Source: Acorus gramineus (taxonomy: Eukaryota > Streptophyta > Magnoliopsida > Acorales > Acoraceae). Taken from it: a stretch of DNA of 64,000 nucleotides. The translations under genes were made by a program, and so were the position numbers. The notes under the pieces are model-generated. The model ran no database searches and had not been told where the DNA came from. It saw nothing but the letters and a program-made list of their open reading frames with translations. This document shows positions 33,529-43,518 of the stretch, piece by piece (the stretch's first letter is position 1; every line of letters starts with the position of its first letter). Where the stretch lies: contig JAUJYN010000013.1 of the NCBI GenBank assembly GCA_030737835.1, positions 988,806 through 1,052,805 of the forward strand. Direction: 5' to 3'.

Positions 33529-34969
33529 GGTGGGATCTAATTTCGAAATCACTATTCATCATCCCTACCAATTTCATTTTCTCTCTCCCCTCTCTCTTTT
33601 TCTCACTTTTGAGCCCCCTAGAGCCCTCAAAGCTTAAAACCCAAAGCATAGGAAGTGTAGATCGGGTCCCGATCTACACTCCGGTGCTTTCAAATCTGAA
33701 TTCCGGCGAGTTTTGCCCCTCCGTCCGCCCTCTCTTCTCCTCTGTTTTGGCTTATTTCGGAGGTGGGAGTAGATCCGGGCGTTGGAAGCCCTTTGGGAGA
33801 GGTTTCGGTGCGCGGAGAGCAACCGGACTTCCCTTCCTCCCCTTGGTAAGCCTCTTTTCCCCTCTTTTCTTGTGTAGATGTATGTTAGGAGGGTGGATTT
33901 GAGGTTGGGAGGCGGTCGGCGGCGGTGGGTGGCCGTCGGAGGGCTGTGGGGGGTGGTCGAAGGCCTTGGGGTGGCCGGTGGGTGGTGGTTGAGGTGCTCG
34001 GGCAGGGTGGCTGGTGGTAGCAGCACAGGCAGCAGCACAGGCAGCAGGCGCAGCAGCTGGCAGGGGCGGGCGCGCGGGTGGAGCTGGGCGCTGGCAGGCG
34101 CAGTCGGGCGCGCAGTCACGCGCAGGAGCGTGCGCGCGGGTGCGCGGGTTCGCGCGGAGCGGGCGCGCGGGTGCTGGCGCGAGCGGGGGTGTGCGCGGGA
34201 GTGCTCGCGGGCGCGCGCGGGCTGGGCACCTGGGCACTGTTCCTGGGTGCTGGGCAGGGGGCCTGGGCATGCACCTGGGCGCGGTGCTGGGGACCAGTGC
34301 GCGCGGTGCTGGGGACCAGTGCGCGCGCGTGCTGGGGCGTGCGTGCAGTGCGCGCAGGGGCGCGCTGGGCTGGACGCGCGGTGCGCGCGGGTGCGCGCGA
34401 GCGTGCGCATGCGTACGGCAGTGCGTCGGGGCGCGCGGGCTGAGGCGCGGCGGCGCATCCGAGGGCGGGTGGCCGTGCGGGTGGTAGCCGGAGTGCTCGG
34501 GCTAGCGTGCGTGCGGGTCGTATGCACGTTTGCCCGAGTGTTGGGTATTTATTTGGGTAGTTTGGTATATTTTGGAGTATTTTGAAGTGTTTATGTATTG
34601 TTCTCACCATATTGAATGCCTGTCTTGCAGATCTAGACGGACGGTCGCGCGACGACCCAGATACTTGTGAGTGGGACAATCCAACCCAGTAGAGAGGCGT
34701 CATACGCACTTGGGCGTATACCGACTTCTCCTGGGGCACCGCGGATTATATTAACCTGTAATAATATGTATTGCATGTGAGCATGATTTTAAATACCGAA
34801 TGCATGCTACCCTAGGATTTTATGTTAGGGACTTGCACCCATTGGATAGGTGTGAGAGCCATGCACCATGCCCCCTGTTTTCATGATAGGAAACCTCGGC
34901 CTATGCATGCGTCCTACTAGTTTATTTATTAAATTAAATGCTAGTGTATGTTAATTCGCATGCCTTAGA

Positions 34970-35290
34970 TAATATTATAGGGAGGAGCCTTGCGAGGTCA
35001 ACATTGAGACCCGTGTTAGGGTACTCCGTGTTCCTTGTTTGGTTGTCGGGATGTCCTGTATCGGGACCTCATGCTGCCCTCCCCCAAGGTTTCTAGTCCC
35101 AATAATATTATATGTAATGTTGTATGACTGTTATGAATATTAGCATATTTAGTGAATATTATAGGGGAGGGGCCTTGCGAGGACAGCGGTGAGACCCGGG
35201 CTAGGGTACTCCGTATTTCTTGTTTGGTTGTCGGGGTATCCTATATCGGGAACTCACGCCGCCCTCCCAAGTTTCTTTCCCCCAATGATA
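34970..35290 (+). repeat. Tandem duplication inside the 3.06-kb LTR
   Basis: A ~180-bp unit (attataggg(g)agg(a/g)gccttgcgagg ... tcgggatgtcctgtatcggga ... cccaat(a/g)atatt) occurs twice, near 34972 and 35155. The LTR at 61716 lacks it, which explains part of the length difference. Confidence 0.8.
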
Positions 35291-36318
35291 TTCCGCCCTT
35301 GCTAATTATTGTGCATGTTCCCCGCATCTTGGTTATGCGCCCTGGAGGAACTCTGAAGAGTTCGTGACATTAGAGTTGTAGAGATGTGTTGTCGGCGGAT
35401 CCGAGTGGATCATATGCGTATGGATGGGCTGTTCTGTCCCCCTCGTTGGATCCGGTAGAGACTGCCCCAGCGTTAGAAAGGTCGTCCCTTCCAAGGGTTC
35501 CCATCAGTAGGCGCCTCCTGATTTGGTTTCGGACTGGGCCGAAGTTGTGGGTGAAAACCAAGCGGCCTACGGAGTGGAGGAGAGACTATCGGTGGACCAA
35601 GGGTGACCAACAGCCTAGTCAGTCCCAAAATCCTATGTCACCTTTGGAAAGGTGAGGGTGAGGGTGTAGTGGGTTGTCGATGAGCGACCCGCTGGTTTTG
35701 TTATGGATGATTGTCAGTCCCAATATCCTGAGTCTCCTGTTGAGGGGTAAGGGTGAGGGTATGATCTGGGTTATGGAAATAGTGGTTTAAGATGGATTAT
35801 TGATTATGTTGTTCCTGCCCTTTGGAGGCGGGATGAATAGCTGGATTAATATGTTGTGGTCAATATTGTCTGTGATGCATGGGTTCACCCCTCGCATATG
35901 TTTTTCCCCAGTTGCCACTGAGCCTGAGCTGGAGCCGGAGCAGCAGTTGGAGCTTTCCGAGGGATTCCTTCAGTAGCGGAGCAGCGCCACGTTCCGCGAG
36001 TGCCAGAGGCTATCAGCATCCCGTCTTGGCTGTATGTATTGTATTTCCGTGCTGAGCACGTGTTGTATATATTCAGTTGTATTGGTGTATATTGGCTCTC
36101 ACAGGACATATGATTGAGTATCGAGTCTGTAGTATGTTTATTTACAGATTCAGTCTTTTGCTTCCGCATTTGGTGTATATATCATGTCAGCCCCTTTGTT
36201 GCCTGTGTGTCATTCTAGTTGTTGTGTATGATATATTATTGACCTCCCGTGTAGATTCTGATATTATATATACACTTGCCGCGTCCCGGGGACGGCCGCC
36301 CTGGGGCGTGACAGACAA

Positions 36319-36718
36319 TGTGGTCAAATTCCGATAAGAAAGTAAATAATATACCATGCACCAACCAGAAGCATGCACACATTTGTGTAAGCAAAATGTA
36401 TCACCTGTTATTCCACTCAACTTTCTGTGTGTTGCTTAGCTTAGCATACCCCTTGATATACAGTGAGCTAAACAATCCTGTCACCTCATAGATCTTCACC
36501 GAAATAACAAAAAAATGAATATGTCTTTTTAACGTTTTAGACTGAAAAGTTGAAGCTAAAGAGGAATCTATGAAATTGAACTTAATTGTACATGCGTGCA
36601 TAAGTAGCAAAGACTTCAAAACTTCTTTACTCTGAAGTAGGAAGAAGCAAATGAAGTTATGCAAACAAAAACAAAAATTCTTCACCCTACAATCAGAATT
36701 CCACAATACATAATATAA
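36319..36718. other. Non-coding interior of the MULE
   Basis: AT-rich; a 28-bp direct duplication (atcagaattccacaatacat type) lies at about 36690-36745. It may include the 3' UTR of the transposase. Confidence 0.4.
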
Positions 36719-37148
36719 TCAGAATTCCACAATACATAATATAATCGCAAAATGCAGAACACACACACTATAATGTTTGAGGACAACTCCACTCCACTGA
36801 ATATGGAAATTGATGCAACTCCAAGAGACAAAAGCAGTCCAGACAACCTTGAATTGTGTAAGACTCCAAACTCCATCTAGTACCTGTAATATAAATTTAT
36901 CTATGTTAATTTTTGTGATGAACTCATTAAATGAAATCAAGTATACTAGTGTATTTTAAAAATTAACATTACACATGACAATAAAAAATCTGTGCTCCTC
37001 CTCCATTCTTCAGAAAAATTTGATGCTTCACTCATTTGAGTAGGATAAAAAAGGGATTCCTGTGCCTGCGATAGAATTGATTTAACATCATTGAAGTATA
37101 TATGAAATATAAATTCCACTCCACGACAAAAAAAAAAATGAAATGTAC

Positions 37149-39349
37149 CTGAAGCAATTGAGTCATTGAAGTCATTCCTTGACTGCTATCGTAGTTCCCA
37201 ACTATGGGGGCTCTCATTCCTTGCGCAAATGTTTGAGGGCTCTCAATCGCAATGTGGGACGCATGTTGGGACACACGTTGAGTTTGAGAGCTTTGACCTC
37301 GTGATCCCTTCTCCAACGCGCCGATCCATCTTTTTTGAGGCTTCCCTCCCACAGTCTTCTTTCCTCTTCTTTTAAAGCCTTTAGCAATCTCATTGTTCAG
37401 ATTGCTTTCCACCTCATGTTGCTCATTGTCATCTTGCAAATTTTGAGATGATGTCCGCAAATCTATCTCAACCTCCTCCATTATCTCTTTTGTGCGACGT
37501 TTAAGTAGCTCTGTTGAATGATCTGTTTCAGATGCCTTGGATGCCACTTGAATGAGACCATGACTTAATTGTTGAAATCGTCTTCCCAAATCAGAAATAG
37601 CATCAACTTGTACTGAAGAAGAACACATATCATGCACAACACCGGATTTTGCATATCTTGTCCACCTCTTCAAGATATACTGTTGTGGAAGCTCCTTAAT
37701 ATTTCTGTGATCAAGAACTTTTAGAACATGACAGCACTGGATACCCATAAATTCAAATTTTTTACAGCTACAAGTGACCATCTCATTAGATGAATTATAA
37801 AAAATGGTTCTTTCACTGCCACAATCTCTACGAACTTTGTACTCTATCATATGTCCCACCTCCCGATGAATGTAGATAGAACAATTCAAAAATTTTCCAT
37901 ACTCTGCTTGAAATAACTCAAATATCTCGGGCGTGTAAACCTTTGTGACACATGTCATCATCAAAGCATTAAATGGAATTACCGGTACTGTATTCATCAT
38001 CTTGAAATCAGCACTCAATTCACTTTCACGCCGATCATCCATAACCCTATCAAAATGCTGAAAGAAACGCAATGGATCATGCTTTGAGTTCAGGTAGCGT
38101 CTCAGAAGAGCATTGAAGCTTTCACTACGTTGTGTACTCTTCATATCCGCGCAGAATGTGTCTCTCCCATACACTAGAGCCCATTTCTCCTTCTCAACAA
38201 AAGTTTGTTGAAGCCATTTATTATCTCGAAGATTGTATTTCTCAAGCATGTTATCCCAAGCATATAGAAAATCATCCTCCGTCTCGTACCCATAAATACA
38301 AGCATAGAAGGAACTTCTGAAGCCTTCGATAGAATAAAGATGTCCAAGATGTTTTGTTGCATTTTGGGTCAAGTGCCACAGACATAGCCGATGATGAGTC
38401 TCTGGTAGGACAACTAAAATAGCTTTGGCCATCGCCGCTGATTGATCTGTTAGAATAGTCTTCGGACGTCTCCCTGACATTGCTTGAAGAAAAGTTTCAA
38501 ATAACCAAATAAATGAGTCGGCTGTCTCATCATAAAGCAATGCACCCCAAAAATAATTGTTTGTCTATGATTATTCACTCCAACGAATGGTGCAAATGGC
38601 CTCCCATGATTATTTGTGCGATAGGTCGTGTCGAAACAAATTACATCACCATAATGTGCATAATCGACAATAGACCTAGAATCGGCCCAAAACACATTAG
38701 TTATTTGTTCATCGGCATCAAGTTGCATTGAGTAAAAGAATGATGGATCTTGTTGTTGGTTGTTGAAATACTGAAAAAGAGCACCCGCAATACCATTTTC
38801 CATTCTACTTTCTCTTTTAGTGCGCAAGTAAGACTTCACATCATTTAAGACAAAACCAAGATTCCTTCTGCCTCCAACTTGTCCACTCATCAAATCCATA
38901 ACGGTTTTTGGTGCCAATCCTGACCCATCTATAATATCAACCTGAGCAGCTTGAGCCTTTTCAATTTTTCTGTGAGACCTCAAATTGTGACGCAAAGGGG
39001 TTGTTACAAGATCATGATTGTGGTTTTGTTCAAATTTAGTGACACAATAAGCACCAGAAGACTGATAAATGATAACTATATGTGCCTCACATCCTGTTCT
39101 TGTATCTGGCTGCGGGTGCAAGACTTTTCGCTTATCAACCCCTTTCATCCCTTCTTTAGAACAACAAAATTTTCGCTTTGTCACTATACCATTAGACTTC
39201 GATACGCCACTTCTTCGGATGCTAAATCCAACTGATCTTGCATATGCGTTGTAAAATTGATATGCACTCTCTTCGGAATCGAATGCCATACCAACTTCAG
39301 GCACACCATTATCATTACGTTCATCAATACACTCATTGTCACCTTCCAT
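37149..39349 (-). pseudogene. FAR1/FHY3-type MULE transposase with one frameshift
   Basis: Start ATG is taken at 39349 (MEGDNE), after an AG acceptor at 39368-39369. A FAR1 DNA-binding domain spans about residues 25-115 (FYNAYARSVGFSIRR, Cys63, Cys87, then QNHNHD zinc ligands). The MULE transposase domain (DDE type) starts with FWAD (220-223) and catalytic CFDTTYR (Asp240). After a one-base slip in a C-run at 38544-38547 it continues with LLYDETADSFIWLFE, ILTDQSAAMAKAI (second Asp) and HRLCLWHLTQNA. A SWIM zinc finger follows (CSCKKFEFMGIQCCHVLKV). The main frame ends at MTQLLQ next to a GT donor (37148). A short last exon from 36883 to 36719 is possible. It would bind the TIRs and cut and paste the element; FHY3/FAR1 regulators descend from such proteins. 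Its place inside TIRs shows this is a transposase, not a host gene. Confidence 0.9.
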
Positions 39350-39576
39350 ATTGATATCAACAATCACCTTTTAAGAAAAAGACATAATTAAAAACATAAT
39401 TATATATTGGCATGAAATTAAATAACTCATAAAAAAAATATCAGATTAGATCTAAAAGCCACAAAAATATAAAAATCAAATTACAAAAAATCTATATCAT
39501 CTACAACAAATTAAAATAACTCCACAAAAAATAATCTCTAAATACACACACACAAATATATCATACCAACTTCAGG

Positions 39577-40312
39577 ACCCATTCAATTCATGTCATCATC
39601 AGCATCACAATTTTTTTCTTTTTCTTTTTTCAAGTGAAGGGTAGGCATTCAATCTCAATTTATTACTAAGAATTGAAAACCCACAACAGAAAAAAAAAAT
39701 ATACAAGTGGGGCTCCAAGCAGAGATGTACCTCCCAATATAACCCACGGAAGAGCTGATAAAGAAGATCGAAGACCTCCAAAACCCACAGAGGAAGATGA
39801 ACTGGGGCTTCGACGAGGGGCGGTCGGAAGGCGGTGGTGGCGAGGGCGACGGCGTCGGAAGGCGGTGGTTATGGGTTTCGAAAGAGGGGCGGTCTGTGAT
39901 TGCTTGCCGGAACCTCTGTTTGGAAAGAGGGGCGGTCGGAAGGCGGTGGTGGGGAGGGCGACGGCGTCGGAAGGCGGTGGTTATGGGTTTCGAAAGAGGG
40001 GCGGTCTGTGATTGCTTGCCGGAACCTCTGTTTGGAAAGAGGGGCGGTCGGAAGGCGGTGGTGGCGAGGGGCGACGGCGTCGGAAGGCGGTGGTTATGGG
40101 TTTCGAAAGAGGGGCGGTGGTTAGGGCTTTTGGTTTGTTCTGAGGGAGGAGAGAGATGCGTGGTCGAAACAGACGGAAGGAGACGGAGTATTTCCCAGGA
40201 TCTCTGTTAAGAATCCATCACGTGAGAGACACGTGATAAACTTGCCACACGTCGCCTACCGGTTGGTCGAAACAGAGGTCCTCTGTTTGGTCGAAACAGA
40301 GGTTCCGATCCC
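39577..40312 (-). repeat. Right MULE terminal inverted repeat (736 bp)
   Basis: Inverted partner of 29733-30588. It has three 112-bp units (39820-40120) instead of four, and one small insertion (GAGGGGCGACGG near 40068). The candidate leader exon ends at a GT donor (39730-39729), the same site as in the left TIR, and would feed the transposase gene. Confidence 0.92.
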
Positions 40313-40321
40313 CTCCAGAAT
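40313..40321. other. Right 9-bp target duplication of the MULE
   Basis: CTCCAGAAT, identical to 29724-29732. Confidence 0.95.
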
Positions 40322-40855
40322 TACATGGATTCATTTATAAAAAAAAATTTATAGTATATAACTCGTTAATGTAGGTATTATGATGCTCAAGAAGTATATG
40401 AGTTAAAATTAGATCTGAAAAAGAGATTGCTCATTCAATTATTTTTTTTTAATTATAAAAAAACTCATGGTCTTGTTAAACATGTAAGTAGAAGTTTTAC
40501 TAAAAATGTAATTAGCCCACCCAAAAAAAATTTCCTGGCTCCATCCCTGCGTGGGTGTAAACCAAATCATGGTTATATTTATGTGTAATGAGGCGAATAA
40601 GCATTTTTGGTCATGGCCTTTTTAGGATTAAAAGCCAACAAAAGTTGTTTGTGGTCGGCCATGATTAATTTAATAACCCTTGGCCCATGCGATTTTGATA
40701 ATTATGTGAGTGCTGTTACACTTAGTGTTTTTCTTAGTCCATAACACAGTCCTATATACTACATTAGAAATCCAATAAAATATATATATCATTAGATATT
40801 GTATATACTACATTAAATATATATTTTCTTATACTTATTAAAATTAGGTTCATTA

Positions 40856-40937
40856 AACTCGAAATGGAGCAATGCATACTTTTTATCAAAGCATATACCT
40901 CATTAGATTATGTTTATCATTTTAAAAAGAATGAAAA
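40856..40937 (+). repeat. Second segment homologous to intron 2 of PLAC8 gene 1
   Basis: Matches 3793-3895 (tt(t)attca/aactcgaaatgga(a/g)caat, then catatac/tct(c/t)attaga). It lies about 2.3 kb upstream of PLAC8 gene 2. Confidence 0.5.
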
Positions 40938-43100
40938 TATGCGAGGTCTGAGTTTTGATTGTTGAATGTAACTGAGTTCAACATTTTTCTAATATTATAA
41001 GACCATTAATGTCGCTGTTGTCCTAAGCGAATAATATTTTTTATAGACTCTCAGCGATAAGACTCAGCATCCACAAATTTTATTTTTGTGTATGCTCGTC
41101 TAAGATTTTATATATATATAATGCGGCAAGGAGGCCCTCTATATGTGAAAAAAAGATATACATACATCATCTCAAAGATCGTCATGAAAATGTCATAGCC
41201 TCTTTGTCTGAGGTCACATGCACTTTTATAAAAAAATTTACATTTATAAAATATATATAACTTTAATTTTAAATAAATAAACAAACGTATATGACCCGGA
41301 AGCGATTATCTCTCTCCCTTTAATTATTTGACCGGGGATATTCTTTCATATTGCTAAATGAAGATTAGTGAGGTGTTTGACTAATTGTTGCATCTTTAAT
41401 GTAGTTTGGACATCACGTTCTTTGTTATGAAGTATGCTAAATGTCAAATTCGAAGGCCTTTCATTGAGTTCAATTAACTCAAGAGGACATGAAGAGGATC
41501 AAAGGGGAGACAACAGCTGATTTCATTAGGATAGGAAGATAACGTCTTCAAACAGTTGATGTATCTATTTTAATGACACTTAGAAAATGTATTTATAACC
41601 ATTTTGTGTACATTGAATGCACTTATAGATGATAATGATAGTTCTTACCATTCATTAATATATTGTACGTAATGATGCTGGAAATGTATTTATAACCATT
41701 TTGTGTTTAAAACCTCTTTGTATACATTGAATGTTTTATGCAGGTAACTATTAAATATTTGTAACTATTTGTTTAATTTTTGTATCTGTCACATTATATT
41801 TCTGTATTTCTGTGACTCTGGTTATATGGGGTAGTTCATGTATTATGAAAAGTCAGGGGCAAAAAGAAAAATGAGACAATACTGCAAGGGTAAATAAAAA
41901 ATAAAAAAATATTCAAGAGCATTGGGGCCGTCGGTCCAAGGGCATTTGAACAATTCATCCTTGTTTATATCTTCATCGATGCCTGTAATAATATTGTATA
42001 TAATGGATAAAATGATGAAATCTATCCACTCCTGCTCTCCTCTGTCCACTCCTTCAACGGGATGGTGGGTGGCGTCGGTGATCTAAGCTTTCGAATGTCA
42101 AACATGCAGTTAAGGGGTGACCTGTGAAAGACCATTTGATGCTCAAATCAGATGTTCAAGTAAAAGAGATTAAAGTATGGTTTTGTAAAAAAAGAATTTT
42201 CTCACGTCTCGAGTTCCTCTATCAAGAGAGGAAACTTATTTTGTTGTTGTTAGAGGGAACACGTCGGAAGGATGCCAAAGAGGCCAAGTTTTTTATGGTG
42301 ATTTGATGGGAGAGATATTGTTTGGGTGGCAGGGGGGGGAACATTTGGTGATGATGTAAAAAATTGGATCCGTTGGTGTGGTGGCAATTTTGAACTTTCA
42401 CGTATAGTTTAATTAAGTTCACTATAGATTAGGTCAAAGGAGATGGCATGGAATTATTATTTTTTTAAAAAAGAAATTTAGACTGTATATATAACTTTTC
42501 AAAGAGATTACAAGTCAATCCTGTTAAGAGATGACATTGAATTTATTACTCAACAATTTCATGGATTTACATACATACTTGTATATATATATATGGCGGA
42601 TTTCTCAGGTGTCATGCATTTCACCAATGAAAAAAAGAATCAACAGAGTGGTCAAAAGAATAATGACCTTTTTAATTGTTTAACTTATTATATCATTAAT
42701 TATTTTCCAAACAAATTGAAGAAACAAAAAGTAGTGGGACGCACGGTGCACTAAAATAAATTCCAAAGAAATCACACGTTGATGCTTCACTAATTAGGCC
42801 ATGTGTGACATCTCATTTTGGGGGTGCCTTTAATTTTTAAAGAAGCTAAAAACCCTAAATAGAGGTTACCAAATAAGTCTACTTAATTGAAAGATTTCAA
42901 CAAAAAATGTGCTTTTAAAATTGTGTTTATTCTAACAAAAGTAGCTTCTGTTATCAACAACAAACATGATTCATTGATTAAACAAAAAACAACCCAAATG
43001 ATTACATCATCAAAATACATGTTAGAAAGTCAAAGCTGCTTTTCAATATATGTTTCTAAACGTAGCATAACAGACTACTTCCTTCTTGTGTCATCTCTCA
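40938..43100. other. Gene-free stretch upstream of PLAC8 gene 2
   Basis: AT-rich; no domain recognised. A ~60-bp phrase (gtatttataaccattttgtg...ttgtatacattgaatg type) is repeated at about 41590 and 41685. The last few hundred bases should contain the PLAC8 gene 2 promoter. Confidence 0.4.
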
Positions 43101-43107
43101 GTCTCAC

Positions 43108-43114
43108 TATAAAT
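43108..43114 (+). promoter_or_regulatory. TATA box of PLAC8/PCR gene 2
   Basis: TATAAAT 75 bp before the ATG at 43183. The stretch to the ATG (tcaacccaatca...acaccctccta) aligns with the gene 1 promoter at 2525-2611. Confidence 0.6.
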
Positions 43115-43503
43115 CTCAACCCAATCAAACAACACCCTCCTACAACACACAATCTCCCATAAACCCATCCTACAACCCAACCATGGACGTGCTATCCCAA
43201 ACCAAGTGGTCCACCGGTCTCTTTGCCTGCGATGAAGATGTCCCCAATTGTATGCATATATGTCATCTCTCTCTGTAATGTTTTGCTGACCCAATCAAGT
43301 CATATATTGCATGGGAGGTTCTGAATTTTTTTATTTTTTTATTTCATGCTGCATGACTATTTGGTGTCCTTGCGTCACGTTCGGCCGTATCGCGGAGATC
43401 ATCGACAAGGGTTCCACCTGTAAGTCAAGGCTTTTGATTATGTTGTGCTTTTGTTTCTCTCTCTGTGCATATCTGATGCTTATATATCGAATTGGAACGT
43501 AAG

Positions 43504-43516
43504 AAAACGAAGAATA
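43504..43516. other. Left target duplication of the LINE
   Basis: AAAACGAAGAATA, repeated at 49191-49203 directly after the poly-A tail. Thirteen bases is a normal size for LINE insertion. Confidence 0.92.
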
Positions 43517-43518
43517 GA

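Larger units (their letters stand above)
33258..36313 (+). mobile_element. Solo LTR of a large-LTR retrotransposon (3.06 kb), nested in the MULE
   Basis: Starts TGTTATATATGTGTCAC and ends GGGGCGTGACA. Flanked by GACAA at 33253-33257 and 36314-36318. The same termini and much interior sequence recur at 61716-63756. No internal coding region, primer site or second LTR is present, so this is a solo LTR left by recombination. It has a very GC-rich block (33900-34530) and a tandem duplicated segment (about 34970-35290). Family (probably Ty3/gypsy-like, judged only from LTR size) is uncertain. Confidence 0.88.
29733..40312. mobile_element. Two-gene Mutator-like element (MULE), FAR1-type
   Basis: It has long terminal inverted repeats starting GGGATCGGAACCTCTGTTTCG and perfect 9-bp target duplications. 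Two convergent genes are transcribed inward: a FAR1/MULE transposase (minus, 39349 to about 37149) and a hybrid-binding-domain membrane protein (plus, 30855-31271). Removing the nested solo LTR (33258-36313) gives about 7.5 kb. The intact ends and duplication point to a fairly recent insertion. The transposase has one frameshift, so this copy is probably immobile on its own. 31272-33252 and 36319-36700 appear non-coding. Confidence 0.93.

Noticed and set aside
33634-34585. Long overlapping open frames on both strands (Arg/Ala/Pro-rich)
   Set aside because: They lie in the GC-rich block of a solo LTR; lack of stops is due to composition, several frames are open at once and no domain is present.
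37032-39367. Interpretation as a host FAR1-RELATED SEQUENCE gene
   Set aside because: It lies between perfect MULE TIRs with 9-bp duplications, so transposase is the better call.
43318-43419. Use of the upstream AG (43316-43317) as the normal exon-2 acceptor in PLAC8 gene 2
   Set aside because: No pyrimidine tract upstream and it would insert ten residues into the conserved cysteine block; kept only as an alternative.
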